A stretch of DNA of 64,000 nt from positions 186,001 to 250,000 of the forward strand of contig JACRPN010000009.1 in the NCBI GenBank assembly GCA_016223145.1, read 5' to 3'. Under the pieces are notes generated by a model, which saw only the letters and a program-made list of their open reading frames with translations, did no database searches and was not told the DNA's origin. The position numbers and the translations under genes were made by a program. This document shows, piece by piece, positions 19,611 through 28,002 of this stretch (positions are counted from its first letter, which is position 1; the number at the start of each line of letters is the position of its first letter). Origin of the DNA: Armatimonadota bacterium (GTDB lineage Bacteria; Armatimonadota; Fimbriimonadia; Fimbriimonadales; Fimbriimonadaceae).

Positions 19611-20453
19611 CTACGCGCCCGAAACAGGCTTGTAGTAGCGAACGTACTCGATCTCGTAACGGTGCGGGAGAAGGCTCTCGTCGATGCCCTGAGCTCCGCC
19701 CCAGCCGCCGCCGAACGCCAGGTTGAGGATCAGGTAGTGCGGCTTGTCAAAGGGCCAGACGTCGTCGCCGCCAGGCTCTTTGCGGAAGACGAAGTAGCGC
19801 GTGTCGTCGAAGAAGAACTCCATCCGGTCGCGATACCACTCGACCGCATAGGTGTGAAATCCTTCCCAAGGCTTGCCCGCGTCGATCGAGTTGCCCTTGC
19901 CCTTGCCGTTCATGTGGTTATAGGCGGCAGTGTGGATGTTGGCGTGGATCTTGGTGGGGTCATAGCCCACGTGCTCCATGACGTCGATCTCGCCGCAGCG
20001 GGGCCAATCCACCTTGCCAATGTTCTCGCCCAGGAGCCATGCCGCCGGCCAAGTTCCTTTGCCTGTGGGGACCTTGGCGCGGACCTCGATCCGGCCGTAG
20101 AGAAAGGGCCTCTTTCCGGCGGTGTGGAGGCTCGCCGAGGTGATCGGGCGCCCCTGGAAGTTGTCCTTTCGGGCCTCGATGATTAGCCGCCGACCCTCGA
20201 TTCGGGCGTTTTCGGGCCTTTCTTTGGTGTAGTACTGCTTCTCGTCGTTGCGCAGGTACCCCACCTCGTAGCTCCAAAACTTGGGGTCGACGAGCTTCCC
20301 TTTGTCAAATTCGTCGGCCCATTCCAGCTTCCAGTTGGACTTGACGAACGGTTTTCTGATCGGCGTTTTGTCGGACGCAGATTGGGTTGTGCCGCTGAGC
20401 GATTGGGTTCCCATGGCCATTGCGGCGACGCCAAGATAGAGTAGCGTGCTCAC
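19611..20453 (-). CDS. Secreted glycoside hydrolase family 16, laminarinase/beta-glucanase-like
   Basis: A 280-residue retaining endo-beta-glucanase. After a signal peptide (STLLYLGVAAMAMG) comes a jelly-roll domain with the GH16 catalytic motif in CGEIDVMEHVG (E-x-D-x-x-E). Flanking family blocks are FDEFDKG-like EWADEFDKGKLVDPKFW, YGRIEVRAKVPTGKGTWPAAWLL and YLILNLAFGGGWGG. It probably cuts beta-1,3- or mixed-linked glucans outside the cell. GTG 20453 is the likely start. It is divergent from the sugar ABC transporter, and products of hydrolysis could be imported and finished by GH3. Confidence 0.94.
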   Translation of the reverse strand: MSTLLYLGVAAMAMGTQSLSGTTQSASDKTPIRKPFVKSNWKLEWADEFDKGKLVDPKFWSYEVGYLRNDEKQYYTKERPENARIEGRRLIIEARKDNFQGRPITSASLHTAGKRPFLYGRIEVRAKVPTGKGTWPAAWLLGENIGKVDWPRCGEIDVMEHVGYDPTKIHANIHTAAYNHMNGKGKGNSIDAGKPWEGFHTYAVEWYRDRMEFFFDDTRYFVFRKEPGGDDVWPFDKPHYLILNLAFGGGWGGAQGIDESLLPHRYEIEYVRYYKPVSGA

Positions 20454-20578
20454 TTACCCAGTTTTGCAGATTCCGTAGCGGTGAAGGGAGGGGTACCCTC
20501 GCCCTTCGCCCCTCGCGCATCGCATCTCCTGCCCACTAACCCTCAAATCGGAGAAAACCTCCGACCTGCGAACCTTAG

Positions 20579-20584
20579 TAGAAT
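20579..20584 (+). promoter_or_regulatory. -10 box, leaderless-type promoter
   Basis: TAGAAT ends 7 bases before ATG 20592 of the ABC ATPase gene, with no ribosome site between. Confidence 0.5.
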
Positions 20585-20591
20585 AGGCCCA

Positions 20592-22085
20592 ATGCCGCGC
20601 TTGCAGGTCAGCGACATCTCGATGCAGTTCCCCGCCGTCTTGGCGCTCGACGGCGTGTCGCTCTCCTTCGAGCCCGGAGAGGTCCACGGCATCATCGGCG
20701 AGAACGGCGCCGGCAAGAGCACGCTGATGCGCATCCTCTCGGGGCTGCAAAAGCCGACCTCCGGGGAGATCTCTATCGGCGAGCCGCCGACAACTGTTGT
20801 TTTCGGTGGCGTTCGAGACGCCATGCGCCACGGCATCGCCATGATCCACCAGGAACTGAACCTCGTGGACACGCTCTCGGTCGCAGAGAACGTCTTCCTG
20901 GGTCGCGAGCCGACGGCTGGTGGCAGGCTTAATCGCAAGCTGATGAATGGACGCACGCGCGAGTGGCTTCGCGAGGTGAACGCCTCGATCGAGCCGCAGG
21001 TTCTGGTCGGAAGCCTGTCGCTGGCCGAGAAGCAGCTCGTCGAGATCGCCAAGGCGCTCTCCTGCGAAGCTTCGATCCTCATCATGGACGAGCCCACTGC
21101 CGTGCTCAGCGAAGCCGAGACCGACGCCCTCTTCGAGCTCATCGCCAGGCTCAAGGCGAAGGGCGTCACGGTGCTCTACATCTCCCACAGGCTCCCCGAA
21201 GTGGAACAGATTTGCGACCGGGTCACGGTCCTGCGTGACGGCCGGCTCATCACCACCGTGCTGCGCGGAGCCACAAGCCCGACCGAACTCGCCAAGCTGA
21301 TGGTGGGCCGTGAGCTTGGCGAGGTCTTTCCGGTGCGGAAACTCTCCACTGCGCTAGAACCGGTGCTGGCCGTCGAGGGATTGGGCGACGAGGAACTCTT
21401 GAGCGGCGTCTCGTTCGTGCTTCACCCCGGGGAGATTCTGGGGATGGCCGGTCTGATGGGCTCGGGCAGAACCGAAGTCGGCGAGGCCCTGGTGGGACTC
21501 AGGCGGTTTCGCGCTGGCGGAATCCGAGTTGAAGGCCGCCCCGTCAGCATCGGCTCGCCGAAGCAGGCCGCAAGGCTTGGTATCGCGTATGTCTCCGAGG
21601 ATCGAAAGGACGCGGGCCTGGTGCTCGGCATGGACGTGGTCGAGAACACGACCCTGGCGAATCTGGACGCCTATGCTCGCCCCTTCATCAGCAAAGACCG
21701 CGAGCGGGCGAGCACCGAAGCCTGGGTCAAACAGCTCGACATCAAAGCCGGCAACCTGCGTGCGCCGATCCTCTTCCTCTCCGGCGGAAACCAGCAGAAG
21801 GTCGCGCTGGCGAAATGGCTCGAACTGAAGCCAAAAGTGCTCATCCTCGATGAGCCGACGCGCGGCGTGGACGTCGGCGCCAAGCGAGAGATTTATCAGC
21901 TCATCCACGACCTGGCGAGCCAAGGGATGGCGTGCCTGATGATCTCCAGCGAGCTGCAGGAGCTGATCGGCCTATGCCACCGCATCCTGGTGATGCGCCA
22001 TGGCACGGTCGTCGGGGAGGTTCAGGGAGAGGGCGCGACGGAAGAGGAGATTATGGTGTTGGCAGCGGGAGCGGAGGCAGCTTGA
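20592..22085 (+). CDS. Sugar ABC transporter ATPase with two ABC domains (RbsA/MglA/XylG-like)
   Basis: A 497-residue fused ATPase typical of the carbohydrate uptake CUT2 family. First domain: Walker A GENGAGKSTLM, signature LSLAEKQLVEIAKAL, Walker B ILIMDEPTAVLSE. Second domain: degenerate Walker A (AGLMGSGRTEVGEAL) and intact signature and Walker B (LSGGNQQKVALAKWL, VLILDEPTRGVDVGAKREIY). The degenerate second Walker A is normal for this family. It overlaps the permease gene by four bases. No substrate-binding protein lies next to it, so the sugar (pentose, galactose or other) is open. Confidence 0.94.
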   Translation: MPRLQVSDISMQFPAVLALDGVSLSFEPGEVHGIIGENGAGKSTLMRILSGLQKPTSGEISIGEPPTTVVFGGVRDAMRHGIAMIHQELNLVDTLSVAENVFLGREPTAGGRLNRKLMNGRTREWLREVNASIEPQVLVGSLSLAEKQLVEIAKALSCEASILIMDEPTAVLSEAETDALFELIARLKAKGVTVLYISHRLPEVEQICDRVTVLRDGRLITTVLRGATSPTELAKLMVGRELGEVFPVRKLSTALEPVLAVEGLGDEELLSGVSFVLHPGEILGMAGLMGSGRTEVGEALVGLRRFRAGGIRVEGRPVSIGSPKQAARLGIAYVSEDRKDAGLVLGMDVVENTTLANLDAYARPFISKDRERASTEAWVKQLDIKAGNLRAPILFLSGGNQQKVALAKWLELKPKVLILDEPTRGVDVGAKREIYQLIHDLASQGMACLMISSELQELIGLCHRILVMRHGTVVGEVQGEGATEEEIMVLAAGAEAA

Positions 22086-23122
22086 GAGAGTTCTTGTCGA
22101 AACTGGGCGCGTTCATGCAGCGTTACGGCGTCGTGGTGGCGTTCGGCCTGCTGTTTGCCTACAACGGGTTCACCCAGCCCGAGTTCTTTCTGCAGCCGGA
22201 GAACCTGAAGAACCTCGTCAACCAGAGCGTCGGCGTCGGGATCATCGCGATCGGGATGACTCTGGTCATCGTGACCGGGGGCATCGACCTTTCTGTAGGC
22301 AGCATGCTCGCGCTATCGGGCGCGCTGGGCGTGCTCGCCATGAACAAGGTGATCTCCGGCGTCCCGGTGGACTCGGCCCCAGCCATCCTTGCGGCCACGG
22401 AGAGCCGGGGCGTGGTGGTCGGGATCGCGGTCTGCCTGCTGGCCGGACTCGTCCTCGGGATGGTGAACGGCGTCACCATCGTGGTGGGGCGGGTCGCACC
22501 GTTCATCGCCACCCTGGTGGGTCTAGTCGCTTATCGGTCGATCTGCGTTTCGATCGCCGAGGGTGGCGAGATCAGGTCTTTGAGCGCCAAAGTCTTTCCT
22601 GCCCTCGGCTCAGAGGGAGTCCCCGTCCCGGGGCTGATGGCTTCAGGCGGCCGGCCGCTGATCATCACTTGGGGAATGATCCTGTTCGTCCTCGTGGCGC
22701 TTTTCGCCGGGTTCCTGCTCAACTGGACGCGGTTTGGCCGACATGCGCTCGCGGTCGGCGCGAACGAGCGCGCCGCCAAGTACTCGGCGGTGAACACCGG
22801 GTGGACCAAGTTCGTCGCCTATTCGCTTCTGGGGCTCTTCTCGGGGCTCGCGGCGTTCACCTACGCCGCCAGGTTGAACTCGGTCGCGTCGTCCACTGCC
22901 GGCAACTACTACGAACTCGACGCTATCGCGGCGGTCGTCATCGGCGGCACGTCATTGAGAGGCGGCAGCGGGCGCATTTGGGCGACCGTGGTGGGGGTGC
23001 TTCTGCTCAGCATGATCGGCAACATGCTGGTCATGAAGGGGGTGAGCGTCTATTGGCAGGGCACCGTCAAAGGCGCGATCATCTTGGTGGCCGTGCTCTT
23101 GCAGAGGGGGAGAGAGGGATAG
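22082..23122 (+). CDS. Sugar ABC transporter permease (RbsC-like)
   Basis: A 346-residue BPD_transp_2 permease with about ten hydrophobic segments. Family blocks are visible: NLVNQSVGVGIIAIGMTLVIVTGGIDLSVGS near the start, the central FGRHALAVGANERAAKYSAVN coupling loop, and GNYYELDAIAAVVIGGTSLRGG near the end. TTG 22082 overlaps the ATPase stop (TTGA); ATG 22115 is an alternative. Works with the upstream ATPase. Confidence 0.93.
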   Translation: MREFLSKLGAFMQRYGVVVAFGLLFAYNGFTQPEFFLQPENLKNLVNQSVGVGIIAIGMTLVIVTGGIDLSVGSMLALSGALGVLAMNKVISGVPVDSAPAILAATESRGVVVGIAVCLLAGLVLGMVNGVTIVVGRVAPFIATLVGLVAYRSICVSIAEGGEIRSLSAKVFPALGSEGVPVPGLMASGGRPLIITWGMILFVLVALFAGFLLNWTRFGRHALAVGANERAAKYSAVNTGWTKFVAYSLLGLFSGLAAFTYAARLNSVASSTAGNYYELDAIAAVVIGGTSLRGGSGRIWATVVGVLLLSMIGNMLVMKGVSVYWQGTVKGAIILVAVLLQRGREG

Positions 23123-23257
23123 AGCGATTGACGATTGACGATTGACGAATGAAGATCGTGGATCGTAGCCAGAGACTTGCGTTCTGAAAGACCCGTCAAT
23201 CGGAGCCCCTATAGTGAACCTGCTAATCGCTAATCGAAAATCGTAAACCGCCAATCG
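23123..23257. repeat. Heptamer tandem repeats between convergent genes
   Basis: On the left side the heptamer GATTGAC is repeated three times near 23127-23147. On the right side, near 23222-23258, degenerate AATCG-based heptamers run towards the PP2C stop. Both flank a short unique segment containing a TATAGT box. No gene is supported in these 135 bases. Confidence 0.5.
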
Positions 23258-24148
23258 TCAGTCCCCGATCGACTCCAGCCCATCCACCCGCACGATCATT
23301 ACCGTCGTGTTGTCGCTTCCGCCGCCGACCAGGGCATCGCTTACGATTTGCCAACAGGCTTCGCTGGGGCCGCTGCTTGAGAGAACCTCTTCGAGCCTCG
23401 AGTCCGATACGTGGTTCATCACCCCATCTGAGCAGAGCAGATACACATCGCCCTCCTGGACGTTGAAGCGTTCCACGTCCACGATCACGTCGTCCTCGGT
23501 GCCGATGGCCCGTGTGAGCACATGGCGATACTGGTGCCGCTCCGCCTCCTCGCGCGTAAACATGCCGCTGGCCACCGCGTCTTCCACCCAGGTGTGGTCC
23601 TTGGTGAGCTGCAGAAATGGAGGTCCGAGGTCTGAGGTCCGAGGCCCGAGGTCGGAAGGCAGCGACTCTGACTGGGACGCGGATGGCAACCGGAGTCTGT
23701 AGATCCGCGAATCGCCGACATGCGCGATCCATGCGGCGTCCTGGATGACGGCCAGGGCGCTCAGCGTCGTGCCCATCCCGCGTCGCGAGGGTATGGCCCG
23801 CGAGCAATCCAGAACCAAGCGGTTGGCGGCGCGGACCGCCGTCGAGAGCGCCACCAGAGGGTCTTGCGATGGGTGCTGAAGGTACTCGAAGAGGAACGTC
23901 TTGCACGCCATCTCGCTGGCGATCTGCCCGGCTTCATGGCCGCCCATTCCGTCGCAGACCACGAACACCAGCCCCTTGCCGGCGAGAATGGGCTCGTCTT
24001 CGGGAAGGTAGTACTCGAACTTGTCCTCGTTGTTCTCGCGCACACGGCCGAGGTCGGTCTTGCAGGCGACGGTGACCCTGGGGCGGATCTTCAGTTCCGG
24101 GGCTGGCGCCAGCTCCTGCGCGGCATATTCGGCGGTGATCTCTTGCAT
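23258..24148 (-). CDS. PP2C-family Ser/Thr protein phosphatase
   Basis: A 296-residue Mn/Mg-dependent phosphatase (PppA/Stp type) that reverses Ser/Thr kinase signals. Metal and catalytic motifs: TDLGRVRENNEDKF, FVVCDGMGGHEAGQIAS, GMGTTLSALAV, AWIAHVGDSRIYRL, LLCSDGVMNHVSD and GGSDNTTVMIVRV. Between the SRIYRL and LTKDH strands sits an extra Ser/Pro-rich loop encoded by short direct repeats; it contains DLGPRTSD, also present in the double-FHA protein at 10.4 kb. Start ATG 24148 is preferred over an upstream start with no conserved residues. Confidence 0.93.
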   Translation of the reverse strand: MQEITAEYAAQELAPAPELKIRPRVTVACKTDLGRVRENNEDKFEYYLPEDEPILAGKGLVFVVCDGMGGHEAGQIASEMACKTFLFEYLQHPSQDPLVALSTAVRAANRLVLDCSRAIPSRRGMGTTLSALAVIQDAAWIAHVGDSRIYRLRLPSASQSESLPSDLGPRTSDLGPPFLQLTKDHTWVEDAVASGMFTREEAERHQYRHVLTRAIGTEDDVIVDVERFNVQEGDVYLLCSDGVMNHVSDSRLEEVLSSSGPSEACWQIVSDALVGGGSDNTTVMIVRVDGLESIGD

Positions 24149-24298
24149 CGATGGCTCGCGAGTCCTCGTGTGATTATGGACGCTCGCTCGATGGCGAATT
24201 GATCGGTTCAAATCTCGCGGGTGGGAGGTCCCCCGGACACAAGCTCATTGGGCCTTCGGGCCACATGGAGTTTGATGTCAATTGGGCGGTTGCTCCTG

Positions 24299-24484
24299 TG
24301 GCACCCCTTGCGGGGTGCGGGACCTGGCGGCGCACGCTCCAGGGATGTCGCTGCGCTCAACCCTTGGCTACTCTCTTCTGACCCCTGCCGGGGTCACCAG
24401 CAGATTGAAAAGGTGGTGGCACGTTCCAGGGATGTCGCTGCGCTCAACCCTTGGCTACTCTCTTCTGACCCCTGCCGGGGTCGC
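24299..24484 (+). repeat. Three-hairpin intergenic repeat, copy 3 with partial tandem duplicate
   Basis: Complete unit at 24299-24397: GCACCCC/GGGGTGC, CCAGGGATGTCGC...CCCTTGG and TGACCCC/GGGGTCA hairpins linked by CTACTCTCTTC. A 58-base block of it (24338-24395) is repeated without change at 24425-24482, showing recent local duplication. The 417-base gap between the PP2C and tag genes otherwise holds only a small GGGCCTTCGGGCC hairpin near 24250; no gene is supported. Confidence 0.8.
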
Positions 24485-24565
24485 GTTCAACCTCCGTTCA
24501 CGCTCGATGGCCGAAGGGATCACCAGTGGGGTTGAGCGGCAACCCTCCGACAACGGAATCGCGCT

Positions 24566-25153
24566 CTACTTGCCAGCCGTCGAGGCGAGCCGCTTGCATT
24601 CCTCGTAGCGAAAGCATTCCGTCACGTGGTCGTTCACCATGCCGACCGCCTGCATAAACGCGTACAGGATGGTCGGCCCAACAAATCGAAACCCGCGCTT
24701 CAAAAGGTCCTTGCTGAGCGACTTGGAGACCTCCGTTTCCGCAGGCACCTGGCTCAGCGAGGTCCAGGCGTTCTGCACCGGCGAGCCATCCACAAACCGC
24801 CAAAGGTAGGCGTCGAAGGAGCCGTACTCCTCGCGTACTCTGAGCACCGCTTGGGCGTTTCCCACGCTCGCGACGACCTTGGCCCGGTTGCGAACGATGC
24901 CCGCATCGAGCAGCAGTTCGGCCTGGCGCGACTCGTCGAACCGGGCGACAACCTCGGGATCGAACCCTTTATAGGCTCTGCGGTATCCCTCGCGACGCGC
25001 AAGGATGGTGGACCAGGACAGTCCGGCCTGCGCGCCCTCCAGGATCAGCATCTCGAAGAGGTGCCGATCGTCGTGGCTCGGCACGCCCCACTCTGTGTCG
25101 TGGTACGTGCGATAAGCCTCGCTCCCTTCGCACCAAGCGCATCGGGTCGGCAT
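24566..25153 (-). CDS. tag: DNA-3-methyladenine glycosylase I
   Basis: Removes 3-methyladenine from alkylated DNA. The 195-residue length is the family norm. Zinc-binding residues of Tag are in place: CAWC near the N-terminus, His in YHDTEWGVP, and His/Cys in NDHVTECFRY at the end. Other blocks: LILEGAQAGLSWSTIL, FRFVGPTILYAFMQAVGMVNDH. Its ATG directly follows the stop of the oxidoreductase beta gene with no spacing, so a DNA-repair gene is carried at the end of a central-metabolism operon. Confidence 0.96.
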   Translation of the reverse strand: MPTRCAWCEGSEAYRTYHDTEWGVPSHDDRHLFEMLILEGAQAGLSWSTILARREGYRRAYKGFDPEVVARFDESRQAELLLDAGIVRNRAKVVASVGNAQAVLRVREEYGSFDAYLWRFVDGSPVQNAWTSLSQVPAETEVSKSLSKDLLKRGFRFVGPTILYAFMQAVGMVNDHVTECFRYEECKRLASTAGK

Positions 25154-26206
25154 CTATCGGAACCGCGCCTGCAGCTTCTGCAGCGCATCGTTGCCGGGAC
25201 AGAGCTTCTCGTAGGGGACCTTGGTCAGCGCCCCAGGCACCGTGCCGAGCTGTTGGTGCATCTCTTGGGATTCCTCCGAGACGTAGAGCAGACCCGTGAC
25301 CACCTCCCCTTCCTCTTGCCGGGCTCTGATGTAGGCATAGGCTTTGTCCCGGTCCGAGGGGTCGTAGTCGTCGGCGACCTTTCGAAGCTTGATATACGTC
25401 CCATCGTGCATTTTGACCAAGCGATCTTCGCCCGGCCTGTAGTCGGCGTGGATCGCTCCGCGGGGCAGCACGAAATCCGTTTGGACAACCTCGATCTGGT
25501 TCTCGCGCGTATAAGCGTAGCTCTTCGTGGAGCCTTCATGGTCGTTGAAGGTCACACAAGGGGAGATGACGTCGACGAACGCGAAACCTCGGTGCTTGAG
25601 CCCCGCCTTGAGGATGGGCACGAGCTGGTCCTTGTCTCCCGAGAAGCTCCGTGCAACGAAGGTGGCGCCGAGAGTCAGCGCGAGCCGACAACTGTCGATC
25701 GCTGCCATGGTGTTCGCCTCGCCCTTCTTGCTCATCGAGCCGGGGTCCGCCGAAGCCGAGAACTGGCCTTTTGTCAAGCCGTAAACGCCGTTGTTCTCCA
25801 GCACATAAAGTAGGTTCAGGTTGCGCCGCATGGCATGGCAGAGCTGCCCGAGCCCGATGGAGAGCGAGTCGCCGTCGCCGGAGACTCCGATCATCGTCAA
25901 CTCGCTGTTCGCCGCGCTTGCACCCGAGGCGACGGCGGGCATGCGCCCGTGGACGCTGTTGAACCCGTGCGCTTCGCGCAGGAAGTAAGCCGGTGTCTTG
26001 GAAGAGCAACCGATACCCGACATCTTGGCCACCATGTGCGGCTGGATGTCGAGGTCCCAAAACGCCTGGATGATCGCCGCCGTTATGGAGTCGTGCCCGC
26101 AGCCGGCGCAAAGCGTGGTGATCACGCCCTCATAGTCGCGCCGCGTGAGGCCGATAGCGTTCTGTGCGAGAGAAGGGTGGTGGACTTTGGGTTTGGCAAG
26201 GCTCAT
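25154..26206 (-). CDS. korB: 2-oxoacid:ferredoxin oxidoreductase, beta subunit
   Basis: The thiamine-diphosphate-binding subunit of a 2-oxoglutarate or related 2-oxoacid:ferredoxin oxidoreductase, 350 residues. Motifs: TLCAGCGHDSIT (Fe-S ligand and TPP contact), GIGCSSKTPAYFL, and the TPP pyrophosphate motif GVSGDGDSLSIGLGQLCHAMRRNLNLLYVLENNGVYGLTKGQ. Start ATG 26206 has GGAGGTG upstream and overlaps the alpha gene stop by four bases. I favour KorB over pyruvate-specific PorB from the TKGQ pattern and two-subunit layout, but the substrate is not proved. Confidence 0.93.
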   Translation of the reverse strand: MSLAKPKVHHPSLAQNAIGLTRRDYEGVITTLCAGCGHDSITAAIIQAFWDLDIQPHMVAKMSGIGCSSKTPAYFLREAHGFNSVHGRMPAVASGASAANSELTMIGVSGDGDSLSIGLGQLCHAMRRNLNLLYVLENNGVYGLTKGQFSASADPGSMSKKGEANTMAAIDSCRLALTLGATFVARSFSGDKDQLVPILKAGLKHRGFAFVDVISPCVTFNDHEGSTKSYAYTRENQIEVVQTDFVLPRGAIHADYRPGEDRLVKMHDGTYIKLRKVADDYDPSDRDKAYAYIRARQEEGEVVTGLLYVSEESQEMHQQLGTVPGALTKVPYEKLCPGNDALQKLQARFR

Positions 26207-28002
26207 GCGAGCACCTCCGTTCGCGAACGCACGCTGCCCAAGACTTCCAGCGTACTGAGCGGGAATCCGGAGTAGTGGGTGGCCGAAATCAGGCGCTCGG
26301 GATGGACCTCGGTCTCTAGTATGAGAAGGTTTCTGAGCTGGCCGTCGCGGTTCTGTTCCACCACGAAGCACTTCTCGTGCGCTTCGATGAAATCCTTGAC
26401 CGCTTTGCCGAAGGGGAACCCGCGCACGCGCATATAGTCTAGCGGTGTGCCCTCAGCCTCCAGCTTGTCCACAGCTTCCATGCAGGCCGCGTGGCATCCG
26501 CCGATAGAAATCAGGCCGACCTTCGCGCCCGTCGTGGTGCGGATGAAAGGCTGCGGAACCGCATCAGCGGCGCTGTTGACCTTTCTCGCCAAGCGTTCGA
26601 GCACCTCCTGGTACTCCGCTCCATCTTCGGTGTAGCCTCCGTACTTGTTGTGGCCCGAGCCGCGCGTGAAATAGGCGCCCTTAGGGTGTGTTCCCGGGAG
26701 AGTTCGGTAGGGAATGCCGTCGCCATCCACGTCCAGATAGCGGTAAAAGGTCTTTGATTCCTCGAGCTCTTCGGCAGAAAGGACCTTGCCTCGGTCCGGA
26801 CGGTAGTTATCGTCCCATTCCAGTTTGGGGATCACCCAGTCGTTCATGCCGATGTCGAGGTCGGACAGCATCATGACCGGCGTCTGGAAGCGCTCGGCCA
26901 GGTCGAAGGCGTTGACCGCCATCTCAAACGCCTCTGCCGGGTTGGCCGGGTAGAGGCAGATGTGCTTGGTGTCGCCGTGCGAGGCATAGGCGCAGAGCAT
27001 GAGGTCGGATTGTTGAGTCCGTGTCGGCATGCCGGTCGAGGGGCCGGTGCGCTGAACGTCGATGACCACGGCAGGCACTTCGGCAAAGTAGGCGAGCCCC
27101 AAGAACTCGTTCATCAGGGAGATGCCGGGGCCCGCCGTCGGGGTAAACGCCCTCGCACCCGCCCAACTCGCGCCGATGACCATTCCGATGGCCGCCAACT
27201 CGTCCTCGGCCTGCAGGATCGCAAAGAGGTTCTTGCCGGTCTCAGGGTCCTTTCGGAAGCGCTGGCAGAATCCGGCAAAGCCCTCCATCACCGACGTCGC
27301 GGGGGTGATGGGGTACCAGGCGCCGACGGTAGCGCCCGCATAGATGCATCCGAGCGCGGTGGCGGTGTTGCCGTCAATCAGGATGTGATCCGCGGTCACA
27401 TCCATCTTCTCGAGGCGGATCGGAAGCGGGCAGTCGAAGTTCTCCTTGGCGTAGTTGAAGCCAAGGTCAATGGCCTTCTGGTTGGATTCGAGCAGCGCAG
27501 GCTTCTTGCCGAATTTCTCCTGCGTGAGCGTTACCAGAGTCTCGGTGTCGATGCCCAAAAGGGCGCTCAAAACGCCGGCATAAGCGATGTTCTTCATCAG
27601 GATACGCTCGCGCACACCCTTGAAGGCGTCGTTGCACATCTGGGCCAGCGGCACGCCAAGCAGGTGAATGTCTTCTCGGGCCTTGTCAGTACGGATCGGC
27701 CAAGTGGAATCGTAGAGCAACCAGCCCCCAGACCGGACCTCCGCCATGTCCTTTTCGAAGGTGGCTGAGTTTAGGGCCACCATCAGGTCGAACTCCGGCG
27801 TGCGCGCCGTGTAGCCGTCCTTATTGACCCGGATTTCGTACCAGGTAGGCAGGCCCTGGATGTTCGAAGGGAAGAGGTTCTTGCCCGTCACGGGGATGCC
27901 CATTCGGAAGATGGCCTGCATGATCAGGCTGTTGGCGCTGGCCGAGCCCGTTCCGTTGACAGACGCGATCTTGATGGCGAAATCGTTGATACTTGGCTTC
28001 AT
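26203..28002 (-). CDS. korA: 2-oxoacid:ferredoxin oxidoreductase, fused gamma-alpha subunit
   Basis: A 599-residue subunit. The N-terminal gamma part (about 1-190; KIASVNGTGSASANSLIMQAIFRMG) is fused to the alpha pyrimidine-binding part (YPITPATSVMEGF; GPSTGMPTRTQQSDLM) and the transketolase C-terminal-like domain (FVVEQNRDGQLRNLL). This gamma-alpha fusion is characteristic of two-subunit KorAB enzymes. Together with KorB it oxidises a 2-oxoacid plus CoA to acyl-CoA, CO2 and reduced ferredoxin. Four-base overlaps with both neighbours indicate one transcript. Confidence 0.94.
   Translation of the reverse strand: MKPSINDFAIKIASVNGTGSASANSLIMQAIFRMGIPVTGKNLFPSNIQGLPTWYEIRVNKDGYTARTPEFDLMVALNSATFEKDMAEVRSGGWLLYDSTWPIRTDKAREDIHLLGVPLAQMCNDAFKGVRERILMKNIAYAGVLSALLGIDTETLVTLTQEKFGKKPALLESNQKAIDLGFNYAKENFDCPLPIRLEKMDVTADHILIDGNTATALGCIYAGATVGAWYPITPATSVMEGFAGFCQRFRKDPETGKNLFAILQAEDELAAIGMVIGASWAGARAFTPTAGPGISLMNEFLGLAYFAEVPAVVIDVQRTGPSTGMPTRTQQSDLMLCAYASHGDTKHICLYPANPAEAFEMAVNAFDLAERFQTPVMMLSDLDIGMNDWVIPKLEWDDNYRPDRGKVLSAEELEESKTFYRYLDVDGDGIPYRTLPGTHPKGAYFTRGSGHNKYGGYTEDGAEYQEVLERLARKVNSAADAVPQPFIRTTTGAKVGLISIGGCHAACMEAVDKLEAEGTPLDYMRVRGFPFGKAVKDFIEAHEKCFVVEQNRDGQLRNLLILETEVHPERLISATHYSGFPLSTLEVLGSVRSRTEVLA

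Noticed and set aside
23123-24484. Direct repeats and hairpins as a CRISPR array
   Set aside because: The heptamers are too short and the three-hairpin units are not regularly spaced with unique spacers; no cas genes.
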